From: Synechococcus lacustris
GTDB lineage: Bacteria; Cyanobacteriota; Cyanobacteriia; PCC-6307; Cyanobiaceae
DNA: 64,000 nucleotides
Assembly (NCBI GenBank): GCA_903943975.1
Contig: CAJAQB010000020.1
Location: 16,061-80,060 of the forward strand
Direction: 5' to 3'
The notes under the pieces were generated by a model. The model saw nothing but the letters and a program-made list of their open reading frames with translations, did no database searches and was not told where the DNA came from. The translations under genes and the position numbers were made by a program. How positions within the stretch are numbered: position 1 is the first letter of the stretch; each line of letters opens with the position of its first letter. This document shows positions 1-9,259 of this stretch, piece by piece.

Positions 1-985
1 CGATGCCGCTGCGGCCCCCTTCCACCACCACCATCGTGCCGTCCTCCAGGTAGCCCACCCCCTGCTCTGGCTCCTTGCCCTCCCGCACGATCTTGAGCTG
101 AAGCAAATCGCCCGGCTGCACCTCCAGCCGCAGGCTGATCACCAGTTCGCTGAGGTTGAGCGGGCGCAGGTTTTGCACCTGGGCCACCTTGGCCAGGTTG
201 TAATCGGTGGTGACCAGCAGCCCATCGGTGTCTTCCGCCAGTTTCAGCAGCTTGTCGTCGACCCCTTCCCCCTCGTAGCGGGTGTTATTCACCACCAGCC
301 GCCGGCCGTAGCTGTCGCGCAGTTCGGCCAGCAATTTCAGGCCGCGGCGGCCCTTGCCGCGTTTTTCGCTATTGCCCGAATCCGCCAACTGCTGCAGCTC
401 ATTGATCACGCACTGGGCCACGATCACCTGGCCCTCCAGCAAACCGCAATCGAGCAGCGCCCTGATCCGGCCGTCGATGATCACACTGGTGTCGAGAATC
501 TTGGGGCTGGCCGGTTGCAACACCCCATCGGCCACCAACAGGGCCTCGGTGCTGCTCGGGTTAAACAGCCGCAGCAGCGTGCGCCCATGCACCTCGGCCA
601 GGTTGTAGCCACTCACCCCGAAGAACACATTGCTCATCACGGCGGCCAGGGGTTTAATGAAACCCACCTCCCAGGGCAGCGGCAACAACAGGATCGGCGC
701 CAGCAGCAGGTTGGCCACCAGCAGCCCGAGGATCAGCCCCAGGGCGCGGCTGATCAACAGGTCGGTGGGCATGGTGCGCACCTGACGCATCAATTTCTGG
801 CGCAGCTGCTGGAAGAAAAACCCAGCCACCAGGCCAAAGAAGGCGCCAAAGCCGCCCAGCACCCAGCGCAGCCCCTCCAGGTTGTTGACCTGCACCAGCA
901 ACCTTTCCGGCAGCAGATCCACCCCCAGCCAGCCGGAGGCGGCGCCGGAGATCAAAAACAGAATCAGGATCAACGCGTCGACCAT
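1..985 (-). CDS. PIN/TRAM domain membrane protein (YacL-like), 3' end beyond window
   Basis: The reading frame starts at the ATG ending at 985 and runs off the left edge. The N-terminus has several hydrophobic helices over about residues 1-110. A PIN nuclease-like domain follows, with the motif ILDTSVIIDGRI and further acidic positions typical of the family. The last visible part reads like a TRAM domain (LRLEVQPGDLLQLKIVREG). This order, membrane helices then PIN then TRAM, matches the YacL-type proteins conserved in cyanobacteria and Firmicutes. A role as an RNA-binding or RNA-cleaving membrane protein is inferred from the domains; the substrate is unknown. It diverges from hemW, with a 50 bp gap. 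The C-terminus cannot be judged. Confidence 0.85.
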   Translation of the reverse strand, partial: MVDALILILFLISGAASGWLGVDLLPERLLVQVNNLEGLRWVLGGFGAFFGLVAGFFFQQLRQKLMRQVRTMPTDLLISRALGLILGLLVANLLLAPILLLPLPWEVGFIKPLAAVMSNVFFGVSGYNLAEVHGRTLLRLFNPSSTEALLVADGVLQPASPKILDTSVIIDGRIRALLDCGLLEGQVIVAQCVINELQQLADSGNSEKRGKGRRGLKLLAELRDSYGRRLVVNNTRYEGEGVDDKLLKLAEDTDGLLVTTDYNLAKVAQVQNLRPLNLSELVISLRLEVQPGDLLQLKIVREGKEPEQGVGYLEDGTMVVVEGGRSGI

Positions 986-1035
986 CAAGCCCTGGGGATC
1001 CAGCAGAAGGCCAAGGGGGCCATGGGGAGATTGCC

Positions 1036-2334
1036 ATGAGTGTGCCGCTTCCACCCCACCGGCGCCTGCCCCGCAGCCTCTATCTCCATATCCCGTTCTG
1101 TCATCGGCGCTGTTTTTACTGCGATTTTCCAGTGGTGCCCCTGGGGGATCGGGCCGACGGCAGCCATTCGGCCTCGGTGGCCCACTACCTCAAGCAGCTG
1201 CAGCAAGACCTGGCCGCCGCCCCCGCCGGGCCACCGCTATCCACCCTCTACGTGGGCGGCGGCACCCCTTCGATCCTCAGCCCAGCCCAGCTGGGGGCCC
1301 TGCTCGATCAGGTGCGGGGCCACTGGGGCCTGGCCCCGGGCGCCGAAGTAACCCTGGAGATGGATCCGGCCAGCTTCGATCGAGCGCGGCTGGAGGCGGT
1401 GCTGGCCCTGGGGGTGAATCGGGTGAGCCTTGGGGGCCAGAGCTTCAACGATGGGGTGCTGGCGGGGCTGGGGCGCCGCCACAACGCCCAGCAATTACGG
1501 GAGGCCTGTGGCTGGTTGCGGGCGGCCTGCTCCAGCAGGGGTTTGGCCAGCTGGAGCCTTGATCTGATCGTGAACCTGCCCAACCAGAGCGCCGCCGATT
1601 GGCGGCAGGAACTCGAAGCCGCCCTGGCAGAAGCCGCCCCCCACCTTTCGATCTACGACCTGATCGTGGAAGCCGGCACCGTGTTTGAACGGCGCCAGCG
1701 CCAGGGGACCCTGGCCCTGCCGGAGGAGGAAGCCGCCGCCGAGCGGCTCGCCTTCACCCACCAACAGCTGGCGGCGGCGGGCTATGGCCACTACGAAATC
1801 AGCAGCTGGGCCCTGCCCGGCCATAGCTCCCGCCACAACCGCGTGTATTGGAGCGGCGCCAGTTGGTGGGCCTGCGGGCTCGGCTCCACCGCCGGCGTAA
1901 ACGGCCAGCGGCTGGCCAGGCCCCGCACCCGGGAGGCCTACGCCGCCTGGCTGCAGCAGCGGGCTGGGGCTCAAAGCGAGGGGCCAGCAGCCGGCGCACC
2001 GGCAGCCGTGGGCGCCTTGCCCCCCCTCGATGACCTACTGCTGGTGGGCCTGCGCCGCCGCGAGGGGGTGAACCTCGCCTGGCTGGAGGCCAGCGGTGCC
2101 TGGCCCCATCCACAGCCCCTGGCCGAGGCCCTGGCGGCGCCGCTCGCCCCTTGGCTGCAGCGGGGGCTGGTGCGCCTGGAGGGTCAGCAGCTGCGGCTGG
2201 TGCCCCCGGAGGGTTTCAGCCTCAGCAATGCCGTGTTGCGTGATCTGTTGGCTTGGTGGGAGCAGCAGGATCTGGGGCTGGGTCCTGGGGATCCGCCTGC
2301 AGCGCCTGCACCCAGCCCCGCAGGGCCTCGCTGA
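1036..2334 (+). CDS. hemW: Radical SAM heme chaperone HemW (HemN-like)
   Basis: A 432-residue radical SAM protein. The iron-sulfur motif CHRRCFYC lies near residue 22, preceded by YLHIPF as in the HemN/HemW family. The SAM-binding segment YVGGGTPS follows at about residue 72. The CxxxCxxC spacing and the absence of the longer N-terminal part of true HemN favour HemW, a heme-binding chaperone that delivers heme to respiratory or photosynthetic proteins, over coproporphyrinogen dehydrogenase. Start chosen at the first ATG. The last 113 bp overlap the 3' end of panB on the other strand, and the final 30 residues are Pro/Ala/Gly-rich, so the tail is probably a run-on extension. Confidence 0.9.
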   Translation: MSVPLPPHRRLPRSLYLHIPFCHRRCFYCDFPVVPLGDRADGSHSASVAHYLKQLQQDLAAAPAGPPLSTLYVGGGTPSILSPAQLGALLDQVRGHWGLAPGAEVTLEMDPASFDRARLEAVLALGVNRVSLGGQSFNDGVLAGLGRRHNAQQLREACGWLRAACSSRGLASWSLDLIVNLPNQSAADWRQELEAALAEAAPHLSIYDLIVEAGTVFERRQRQGTLALPEEEAAAERLAFTHQQLAAAGYGHYEISSWALPGHSSRHNRVYWSGASWWACGLGSTAGVNGQRLARPRTREAYAAWLQQRAGAQSEGPAAGAPAAVGALPPLDDLLLVGLRRREGVNLAWLEASGAWPHPQPLAEALAAPLAPWLQRGLVRLEGQQLRLVPPEGFSLSNAVLRDLLAWWEQQDLGLGPGDPPAAPAPSPAGPR

Positions 2335-3064
2335 ATAGCTCAGCCCCGGGCAGCAGCGCCGGCGAGAAGGGCGGTTGCTGGGGCGTGAGCCCCAGCAGGT
2401 CGGCAGTAACGCGCACCTGGCCATCGCAGTCGTCGCCGGCACCGATGCCGATCACCGGCAGGCTTAGCTCCCGCCGCAGCCGGCCGGCCAACTCCGCTGG
2501 CACGTGTTCAAGCACCAGGGCAAAGCAGCCGGCGGCCTGCAGGTTTAGGGAGCTTTGGCGCAGCCTTTCCTGGGCCACCGGGTCGGTGGCCTGGCGGCGG
2601 TAGCCCAGCTGGCGCACCGACTGGGGGGTGAGCCCCAGGTGGCCCATCACCGGGATGCCACTGCGCACTAGGCGATCGATCACCGCCAGGGTTTCCGGTT
2701 CGGCCCCCTCCAGCTTCACGCCGAGACAGCTGGTTTCCTTGAGGAAACGGCCGGCGGCCGCCACGGCCTCGTCTGCGCCGCATTGATAACTCAAGAAGGG
2801 CAGGTCACAGACCATCGGGGTGTGCGCCAGCCCCCGCTCCACCGCCGCCGCATGGTGCAGCATCGCCTCCAGGCTCACCGGCAGGGTGGTGCTGTGGCCC
2901 AGGCTCACCATCGCCAGGGAATCCCCCACCAGCACCAGATCCACCCCGGCGGCTTCTGCCCAGCGGGCGCTCATCGCATCCCAGGCGGTGAGCACCGTGA
3001 TCGGCTGACTTTCCTGCTTACGCCGGTGCAGCAGCAGGTTGAGTTGGGGGGGGGTAAGGCTCAA
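2222..3064 (-). CDS. panB: 3-methyl-2-oxobutanoate hydroxymethyltransferase
   Basis: A 280-residue protein matching PanB, the first committed enzyme of pantothenate/CoA synthesis. It transfers a hydroxymethyl group from 5,10-methylenetetrahydrofolate to ketoisovalerate. Family landmarks visible are [12 protein letters not shown], the metal-site segment [10 protein letters not shown] with its Asp, PMVCDLPF, and the glycine-rich GHLGLTPQ. Length is slightly above the usual 260-270 because of a low-complexity Pro/Asp/Thr tail of about 22 residues. That tail lies inside the convergent overlap with hemW. No other pantothenate gene is next to it. Confidence 0.95.
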   Translation of the reverse strand: MSLTPPQLNLLLHRRKQESQPITVLTAWDAMSARWAEAAGVDLVLVGDSLAMVSLGHSTTLPVSLEAMLHHAAAVERGLAHTPMVCDLPFLSYQCGADEAVAAAGRFLKETSCLGVKLEGAEPETLAVIDRLVRSGIPVMGHLGLTPQSVRQLGYRRQATDPVAQERLRQSSLNLQAAGCFALVLEHVPAELAGRLRRELSLPVIGIGAGDDCDGQVRVTADLLGLTPQQPPFSPALLPGAELFSEALRGWVQALQADPQDPAPDPAAPTKPTDHATRHC

Positions 3065-3102
3065 GGCAACTCCGGGCCGTAGCTATTGCTAGCATTCAAG
3101 CG

Positions 3103-3199
3103 ACTCGGATCCATGCGGCTCCGACGCCTAAACCTGGTCAGAACCGGAAGGCGGCAGCCACACGGGATGCTCGAGGCAGGCGTGGACTCCGGGTCACCT
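3103..3199 (+). ncRNA. ffs: Signal recognition particle 4.5S-type RNA
   Basis: The panB-ftsZ gap carries the SRP RNA apical hairpin. At about 3133-3159 it reads CTGGTCAG, then ACCGGAAGG with the GGAA tetraloop, then CGGCAGCC. Flanking arms can pair: ACGCCT near 3124 with AGGCGT near 3178, and GATCC near 3108 with GGGTC near 3190 (one G-U pair). Size of about 97 nt fits bacterial small SRP RNAs. The usual GGAAGGAAGCAGCC is here GGAAGGCGGCAGCC, a mild deviation on the Ffh-binding side. The RNA would pair with Ffh in co-translational membrane targeting. Ends are estimated from the outermost pairing. Confidence 0.85.
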
Positions 3200-3229
3200 A
3201 TTCAAACCAGTCAGAAACAAGCCTGGCCC

Positions 3230-4411
3230 CTATCCCTCGTTGCTGCGGTGCTGGCGGTTTAGCAGGAAGGAGGGAATCCGCACCCCACTGCTGTCCACAA
3301 TCGGACTGTTTTCCCTGGTAGGCGTTTCCAGCAGGGCGTTGTGGTGTTGGCGCTGGGGCACGTAGATGCCACCGCCCTCGAAGCCAGTGGCGATCACGGT
3401 CACGTGGATTTCGCCCTCCAACTTCTCATCTACAACGGCGCCCACAATGATGTTGGCCTCGGGATCAACCACGTCGTAGATCACCTCGGAAGCCGTGGTC
3501 ATGTCCTCCAGGGTCATGTCGCGGCCGCCGCTGATGTTGATCACACAACCGCGGGCTCCGTCGATGCGGGCCGATTCCAGCAGGGGGCTGCTCATGGCGG
3601 CCATGGCGGCCTCCGTGGCCCGGGAGCGGCCGGAGCCGATGCCGATGCCCAGCAGGGCTGTGCCAGCTCCGGCCATCACCGAACGCACGTCAGCAAAGTC
3701 CACATTCACCAGGCCCGGCTTGGTGATGATGTCGCTGATGCCCTTGACGCCGCTGCGCAGCACCTCATCGGCGGTGCGGAAGGCCTCCTGCAGCGGGGCC
3801 CCGGAGATCGAATCGCGCAGGCGATCGTTGGGGATCACGATCAGGGTGTCCACATGCTCCGCCAGCCGGGCGATGCCCTCCTCGGCCTGGCGCATGCGTT
3901 TACGACCTTCAAAAGTGAAGGGCTTGGTCACGATCGCCACGGTGAGGGCGCCGGATTCCTTGGCCACTTCGGCCACAATCGGCGCCGCACCGGTGCCGGT
4001 GCCACCGCCCATGCCAGCGGTGATGAAGACCAGGTCGGTGGCCTCCAGGGCCTGCTGCAATTCAATCCGTGATTCTTCCGCCGCCTTCTGGCCGATGGCC
4101 GGGTTGCCGCCGGCCCCTAGGCCCCGGGTGAGCTTCATGCCCAGCTGCACCCTTTGGCTGGCGGAGGCATTGAGCAGGGCCTGGGCATCGGTGTTCAACA
4201 CCCAAAAGCCCACCCCTTGGAGCTCCGAGGCAATCATCCGGTTCACGGCATTGCTGCCGCCACCGCCAACGCCGATCACTTCAATGCGGGCTGTTTGGCT
4301 GGGGACGATCCCCTGGCCGGCCAGCACGCTACGGGTGGGGTCGGTACCTTCGTTGGCCTTGGCTTGGTAACTATCCATGGCCGGGCGGGCACCATTGAGT
4401 GATTGATGCAT
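3230..4411 (-). CDS. ftsZ: Cell division protein FtsZ
   Basis: A 393-residue tubulin-like GTPase that assembles the division ring. It shows the N-terminal nucleotide site [12 protein letters not shown], the tubulin signature [10 protein letters not shown], and the T7-loop region with [11 protein letters not shown]. The C-terminus ends in a conserved-peptide-like segment, [11 protein letters not shown], for binding division partners. Two start codons are possible: the ATG ending at 4411 (used here) and one at 4378 (MDSYQAK). Neither has a clear ribosome site. ftsZ is the last gene of a leftward block after ddl, a small membrane protein and ftsQ. Confidence 0.97.
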   Translation of the reverse strand: MHQSLNGARPAMDSYQAKANEGTDPTRSVLAGQGIVPSQTARIEVIGVGGGGSNAVNRMIASELQGVGFWVLNTDAQALLNASASQRVQLGMKLTRGLGAGGNPAIGQKAAEESRIELQQALEATDLVFITAGMGGGTGTGAAPIVAEVAKESGALTVAIVTKPFTFEGRKRMRQAEEGIARLAEHVDTLIVIPNDRLRDSISGAPLQEAFRTADEVLRSGVKGISDIITKPGLVNVDFADVRSVMAGAGTALLGIGIGSGRSRATEAAMAAMSSPLLESARIDGARGCVINISGGRDMTLEDMTTASEVIYDVVDPEANIIVGAVVDEKLEGEIHVTVIATGFEGGGIYVPQRQHHNALLETPTRENSPIVDSSGVRIPSFLLNRQHRSNEG

Positions 4412-4492
4412 TATCCAGGGTGCGTCCGACGGTCATGGGAATATCCGAACAGGATTGCTCGGCCAGGGCCAAAGCGCAACCTTTTGCCGGTG

Positions 4493-5269
4493 TCATTTCG
4501 TTGAAGTCCCCATAACCAGCTCCGGGTGTTCCGGATCACTGAGGTCTAGGGCCCTGGCCCCAGCTGCACCACTGGTTTTCGGCAGTTGGCTGGTGAGATG
4601 GCTGAGCACCTGCACCCGGCGGCCAAGGCGATCATCCAAGGGCCCGAAGCGCACATTTCCGAGCCGGCCACTTACAACCCAGAGTTCGCCATTGGCTTCA
4701 AAACGTAACTGCCGCACCACTGCAGCTTCTGGTAAGCCATTAAGCAGCAGCTCCAGGCTGGGTTGGTAACGCTCCTGCCAGCCCACCACCGTGAGGCCCG
4801 GCAGCCGCGAGGCGCCACTCACCGCCTGCTGGCGGGGGCTGATCCAACGGCCGGTGCGGTCCACAAACCCCTGCTCTAACCCCGAGGCCCCAAGCCGCTG
4901 GGCCCGGGCCACCGCTTCCCGTTCCTTCAGCCGGATCGTGAGCCTGGGGGGCAACATCTGGCGTTGCACCTTCACCTGCTCCACGGGCAGGGCGGCGGCC
5001 AGGCGCTGTTTCACCCGGGCTGGATCCAGCTGCAGTAGCGGTTGGGGAAAGTGCAGTCCACTGGCCTGGATCACCTGGTCCCGGCTCAGGTCTGGGGCGC
5101 CGCTCACCTCCACCTGGGTAGGACCCTCGAGGATCCAGCCATTGCGTAACACCAACCAACCAAGGCCGCCGGCGGCGCCAATCAGGGCCAGCAAACGCCA
5201 GAGCTGGGCAAGGATGTCGAGCCGTTTCTTGCGGCGCAACTCCTTGCGCCGTTGCACACCCTCCACCAT
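4493..5269 (-). CDS. ftsQ: FtsQ-type cell division protein with POTRA domain
   Basis: A 258-residue bitopic protein. A basic cytoplasmic segment (RRKELRRKKRL) precedes one transmembrane helix at about residues 25-45. A POTRA-like domain follows (TQVEVSGAPDLSRDQVIQASGL), then the FtsQ beta domain. FtsQ/DivIB links FtsZ to the septal peptidoglycan synthase complex. The position directly before ftsZ and after ddl supports the call. Its ATG overlaps the stop of the preceding small gene (TGATG). It ends 81 bp before the ftsZ start. Confidence 0.9.
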   Translation of the reverse strand: MVEGVQRRKELRRKKRLDILAQLWRLLALIGAAGGLGWLVLRNGWILEGPTQVEVSGAPDLSRDQVIQASGLHFPQPLLQLDPARVKQRLAAALPVEQVKVQRQMLPPRLTIRLKEREAVARAQRLGASGLEQGFVDRTGRWISPRQQAVSGASRLPGLTVVGWQERYQPSLELLLNGLPEAAVVRQLRFEANGELWVVSGRLGNVRFGPLDDRLGRRVQVLSHLTSQLPKTSGAAGARALDLSDPEHPELVMGTSTK

Positions 5270-5679
5270 CAGAGTTCGCAGCGGGAATGGCTCATCAATT
5301 CATCAATCCAGCGACGGGCCCGCTCCGCATCGGAGAAATGCAAGTCTTGTTCGCGGCCATTGCCAATCAAGCGCAACCGGCAGTTGCCATGGCTTTCATC
5401 GGTGAGGGGCGCATCACCAGAACCCAGGGAGAGCAGCTCCACCAGCTCCAGTTTCGACACCTCAAAGGAACCCTCCGGCTTTAGCTGGCCCGCTTCAAAG
5501 CTGCTCCATTCCAGCTGGCCGCCCTTGAGGCGCACCGCCCCACCGCCGTCCAGCTTGGAGAGCTCGGAACCGGCGGCCCATTCCAAAAACAGGCGTTGGC
5601 GCCGGCGTTCCAACCATCCCAGCGCCATCAGCACCAGGAAGGCCACCAGCAGCGGTAACCAGAGCAGTCCTTGGGTCAT
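5269..5679 (-). CDS. Small membrane-anchored protein of the ddl-ftsQ-ftsZ block
   Basis: A 136-residue protein I do not recognise by name. It has one N-terminal transmembrane helix (about residues 4-22, [19 protein letters not shown]) followed by a soluble domain. Within that domain, the segment [18 protein letters not shown] looks like the end of a small PH-like or ligand-binding fold. It is tightly coupled: its start overlaps the ddl stop (ATGA) and its stop overlaps the ftsQ start (TGATG). A supporting role in wall synthesis or division is a guess from position only. Confidence 0.8.
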   Translation of the reverse strand: MTQGLLWLPLLVAFLVLMALGWLERRRQRLFLEWAAGSELSKLDGGGAVRLKGGQLEWSSFEAGQLKPEGSFEVSKLELVELLSLGSGDAPLTDESHGNCRLRLIGNGREQDLHFSDAERARRWIDELMSHSRCEL

Positions 5680-6746
5680 CGGGCTAACTCCACTAGTTGA
5701 TGCACCAGATCCTCCAGCGGCAACCCGCTGGCAGCCCAGAGCATGGGGTACATGCTCTGGTTGGTAAACCCCGGCAAGGTATTGATTTCATTGATCAATA
5801 GCCGCCCGCTCGCCTCCTCAAAGAAGAAGTCAACCCGGCTCAAGCCACTGGCCCCCACTGCCTGCACCGCCGCAATCGCCAGCTGCCGGGCCTGCTGCGC
5901 CACCGCCTCTGGCAGCTCCGCCGGGATCACCGTGCGGCTGCGACCTTCGCAATATTTCGTGTCGTAGTCGTACCAATCGGCATCGAAACAGATTTCCCCC
6001 AGCACCGAAGCCTGCAGTTGCTCGCGACCAAGCACGGCGCACTCCAGTTCCCGCACCTTCAGGCCCTGTTCCACGATCACCCGCGGGTCATGGCTGGCGG
6101 CCAGCCGCAGCCCCGCCAGCAATTCATCCCTGGTTTCGGCCTTGCTGATGCCCACCGAGGAGCCCAGGTTGGCCGGTTTGATAAACCAGGGGCTTTCCAG
6201 GGCTTGGGCCAGGCGATCCAGCAACTGTTCAGGTTGCTCCAGTTCCTGGGCGGCCACCGCCTGGTATGGCCCCTGGGGTAAGCCGGCGGCGGCAAAGGCC
6301 GCCTTCATCGCCAATTTGTCCATGCCCACGGCGGAGCCCAGCACGCCGGAACCCACAAACGGCACCTGCATCAAGCTGAACAGCCCCTGGATAGTGCCGT
6401 CCTCCCCATTGGGGCCATGCAGCACCGGAAACCAGATATCCACCCCCAGGGCCCCCTCGGGAAAGCCCTGGAAGCCCGGCCGCCGGGGCTGATGGGGCAA
6501 GGCCGCCGGCTCCGGGGGGCGGCCCGCCGCCAGCGCCTCCCGGGCGATCGCCTCCCCCCACCAATAACCGTTGCGGTCGATATAAAAACGCTGAAGCTGA
6601 TAGCGCTGGGCGTTGGCGCCACTGGCCAGGCCCCGTTCCACGGTGGCGGCGGAGCGGATTGACACCTCGTGTTCGCCGGAGGCACCGCCAAACACAAGCC
6701 CCACCACCGGGAGTTCAGGGCTGCTGGACGGGGCGACTGGGGCCAA
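5676..6746 (-). CDS. ddl: D-alanine--D-alanine ligase
   Basis: A 356-residue ATP-grasp ligase that makes the D-Ala-D-Ala dipeptide of peptidoglycan precursors. It opens with [19 protein letters not shown], the Ddl N-terminal signature. It also has [13 protein letters not shown], the ATP-grasp segment [17 protein letters not shown], and the C-terminal metal/substrate motif [11 protein letters not shown]. Length is normal for the family. It is the first gene of the ddl - membrane protein - ftsQ - ftsZ run, with ATGA coupling to the next gene. miaB ends 18 bp upstream on the same strand. Confidence 0.97.
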   Translation of the reverse strand: MAPVAPSSSPELPVVGLVFGGASGEHEVSIRSAATVERGLASGANAQRYQLQRFYIDRNGYWWGEAIAREALAAGRPPEPAALPHQPRRPGFQGFPEGALGVDIWFPVLHGPNGEDGTIQGLFSLMQVPFVGSGVLGSAVGMDKLAMKAAFAAAGLPQGPYQAVAAQELEQPEQLLDRLAQALESPWFIKPANLGSSVGISKAETRDELLAGLRLAASHDPRVIVEQGLKVRELECAVLGREQLQASVLGEICFDADWYDYDTKYCEGRSRTVIPAELPEAVAQQARQLAIAAVQAVGASGLSRVDFFFEEASGRLLINEINTLPGFTNQSMYPMLWAASGLPLEDLVHQLVELAR

Positions 6747-6764
6747 AGCGGCGGCTCGGGGGCC

Positions 6765-8126
6765 TCAACGTACCAGCGCAGCCCTTGGCACGGCACGGCC
6801 AGTTAAGGAGAAGGCACGGATCGCCTCGATCCGCACCGGCACCGTGTCCCCCACCCCATGGCCCTCGGCGGGGAAAAAAGTGAGCCGGTTGCTGCGGGTG
6901 CGACCCATCAACTGGCCGGGGTCCTTGCGGTTCACCCCTTCCACCAACACTTCCTCCGTGCGACCCAGGTATCGGCCGCTGCGCTGCCGGGCCGTTTGCT
7001 CCACCAGGGCATTGAGTTCCTGCAGGCGCTCCACCTTCACCGCCTCCTCCACCTGGTTGGGCCAATCGGCGGCGGGGGTGTGGGGGCGGGGGGAATAGGC
7101 GGCGGTGTTTAACAAATCGAAGCCCACCTCCTCCACCAGGGCCAGGGTGCGGCGGAACTGGGCGTCGGTTTCCCCGGGGAAGCCGACGATGGCGTCGGCG
7201 CTGATCGCCGCCTCGGGCATCAACTGGCGGATCTGAGCGACGATGCGGCGATAGCGGTCGGCGGTATAACCACGGGCCATTGCCTTGAGCAGCTCGTCAT
7301 CACCGCTCTGGAAGGGCACATGGAAGTGTTCACACACCTTCGGCAAGCTGGCGCAGGCGCGGATCAAGCGTTCGGTGAAGTAACGGGGGTGGCTGGTGGC
7401 AAAACGAATTCGCTCGATGCCCTCCACCTCGTGGATCTGCTGGAGCAGGTCCGTGAACGTGTGCTGACGGCGCCCCTCACTGCTGATGCCCGGCAGGTCC
7501 CGGCCGTAGGCATCGATGTTTTGACCCAGCAGGGTGATTTCCTTAAAGCCCTGGGCCGCTAGCCCCTCGATCTCGAGGCGGATCGCCCCGGGCAGCCGCG
7601 ATTGTTCCTTACCCCGCACCGCTGGCACCACGCAATAGGTGCAGCGTTCGTTGCAGCCGTAGATCACATTCACCCAGGCACATAACCCACTCTCCCGGCG
7701 GGGGGTGGTGATGTCTTCCAGGATTTGGTGTTCGTCGATGGCCAGCACCTGCTGGCCGCTTTCCACCTGGGTGAGCAGGCTTTCAAGCCGGTTGGCGTGT
7801 TGGGGACCCATCACCAGATCCAGTTCAGGAACCCGGCGCAGCAGACTCGCCCCCTCCTGCTGGGCCACACAGCCGGCCACCACCAACGTGAGCTGGGGAT
7901 TTTCGCGTTTGCGCTGGGCCTGGCGCCCCAGGTAGCTGTAAACCTTTTGCTCGGCGTTATCGCGGATCGTGCAGGTGTTGTAGAGCACCAGATCTGCCTG
8001 GTCTTCGGCGCTGCCCTGGGCGTAGCCCATCAGCTCGAGGATGCCGGCCATCCGTTCGGAATCTGCCTTGTTCATCTGGCAGCCGAAGGTGGTGATCCAG
8101 TAGGTCCCCCGGGTGGATTGGGCCAT
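6765..8126 (-). CDS. miaB: tRNA-2-methylthio-N6-dimethylallyladenosine synthase MiaB
   Basis: A 453-residue methylthiotransferase that adds a methylthio group at tRNA A37. Domains in order: an N-terminal UPF0004 domain with cluster Cys residues ([14 protein letters not shown]), a radical SAM domain with CNERCTYC, and a C-terminal TRAM domain ([20 protein letters not shown]). The start used is [16 protein letters not shown] at 8126, which fits the family best. In-frame ATGs at 8174 and 8264 would lengthen it and overlap the divergent gene. The 92 bp between 8126 and 8219 must hold both promoters. Confidence 0.95.
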   Translation of the reverse strand: MAQSTRGTYWITTFGCQMNKADSERMAGILELMGYAQGSAEDQADLVLYNTCTIRDNAEQKVYSYLGRQAQRKRENPQLTLVVAGCVAQQEGASLLRRVPELDLVMGPQHANRLESLLTQVESGQQVLAIDEHQILEDITTPRRESGLCAWVNVIYGCNERCTYCVVPAVRGKEQSRLPGAIRLEIEGLAAQGFKEITLLGQNIDAYGRDLPGISSEGRRQHTFTDLLQQIHEVEGIERIRFATSHPRYFTERLIRACASLPKVCEHFHVPFQSGDDELLKAMARGYTADRYRRIVAQIRQLMPEAAISADAIVGFPGETDAQFRRTLALVEEVGFDLLNTAAYSPRPHTPAADWPNQVEEAVKVERLQELNALVEQTARQRSGRYLGRTEEVLVEGVNRKDPGQLMGRTRSNRLTFFPAEGHGVGDTVPVRIEAIRAFSLTGRAVPRAALVR

Positions 8127-8218
8127 GGGCTGAAGGCTGCGCTGATGGGCCGGGCAAGCTCCAGTGTCAACCATGGGCCATGGCAGCCTGAGAGGCGTGG
8201 GTCTTGGCTTGGCTGCCG

Positions 8219-9259
8219 ATGCGATTTCAGCTGCGGCGTTTCCCCCTAACCAAGCGGGTGCCACTCAGCATCAGCCGCGGCACCACGGCGGCGGTGGAAC
8301 ATCTACTGCTGGAAATCCAGCACAACGGCCTGGTGGGCCGCGGCGAGACCGGTGGCTTTGACACCGGCCAGCGGGCCTACGGGCTGGGGGACCTGGAGGC
8401 GGAGCTGCGGGCGCTGCTGCCCCAGCTGGAGGGCCAGGATCCCAGTTGCCTGATGGCCCTGGAGCCGCTGCTGGCCCAGCTCAGCGCCCCGGCCCGCTGC
8501 GCCATTGACCTGGCCCTGCACGATTTATGGGGTCAACAGCTGGGCCAACCGCTCTGGCGGCTCTGGGGCCTGGATCGCCAGGCCTGCCGGCCCACCAGCG
8601 TCACCCTCGGCCTGGCGGCACCAGCGCAAGTGCTGGAGCGGCTGCAGCTCTGGCGGCAGTTGCTGCCCGCCAGCCGGGTGAAGTTAAAGCTGGGCAGTCC
8701 CCAGGGCCTCCAGCAAGACCAGGCCCTGGTGGAGGCCCTGCTGCCAGCGCTGGCCGGCGCTGAATTGCAAGTGGATGCCAATGGCGGCTGGGACCTGGCC
8801 GGGGCAAGGCAAATGATTCCCTGGTTGGCGGAGCGGGGGGTGGTGCTGGTGGAACAACCCCTACCCGCCCGCCCGGGGGATGAAGAGGATTTCGCCGCCC
8901 TGCAGGGGCTCGCCCCGATCGCCCTGGTGGCCGATGAAAGTTGCTGGAACCTCGAGGATCTGCTGCGGCTCGCCCCCCATGTGCAGGGGGTGAACTTGAA
9001 ATTGCTGAAAACCGGGGGGCTCGCGGAAGCGCTGTTGCTGGCCCGCAACGCCCGCAGGCTCGGCCTAAAGCTGATGTTGGGCTGCTACTCCGACAGCAGC
9101 CTGCTCAACGGCGCCGCCGCCCAGCTGCTGCCCCTGGTGGAATGGCCCGACCTAGACAGCCACCTCAACCTGCTTGATGACCCCTTCGAAGGGCCCCAGC
9201 GAGTTGGTGATCTGCTGCTGCCCAGCGAGCGGCCGGGCCTGGGGGTACAGCCATGCTGA
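8219..9259 (+). CDS. Enolase-superfamily dipeptide epimerase or N-acetyl-D-glutamate racemase (DgcA-like)
   Basis: A 346-residue muconate-lactonizing-enzyme-subgroup protein. Catalytic landmarks are the KxK pair (RVKLKLGS, Lys155/157), three metal ligands (VDANGG Asp186, VEQPL Glu212, ADES Asp239) and a Lys on the sixth strand (VNLKLLK). A DLD pair at residues 311-313 resembles the DxD that binds the dipeptide amino group in L-Ala-D/L-Glu epimerases. The next gene is a DUF1611 protein with overlapping start. That pair is known from D-glutamate catabolism (DgcA with DgcN) and from muropeptide-dipeptide metabolism, so the substrate stays open. It is not a clear MenC. ATG 8219 is preferred over a TTG at 8204. 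Confidence 0.85.
   Translation: MRFQLRRFPLTKRVPLSISRGTTAAVEHLLLEIQHNGLVGRGETGGFDTGQRAYGLGDLEAELRALLPQLEGQDPSCLMALEPLLAQLSAPARCAIDLALHDLWGQQLGQPLWRLWGLDRQACRPTSVTLGLAAPAQVLERLQLWRQLLPASRVKLKLGSPQGLQQDQALVEALLPALAGAELQVDANGGWDLAGARQMIPWLAERGVVLVEQPLPARPGDEEDFAALQGLAPIALVADESCWNLEDLLRLAPHVQGVNLKLLKTGGLAEALLLARNARRLGLKLMLGCYSDSSLLNGAAAQLLPLVEWPDLDSHLNLLDDPFEGPQRVGDLLLPSERPGLGVQPC

Noticed and set aside
173..1039. Long plus-strand ORF opposite the PIN/TRAM gene
   Set aside because: Its Gln/His-rich translation is the antisense shadow of a GC-rich gene; the minus strand gives clear PIN and TRAM motifs.
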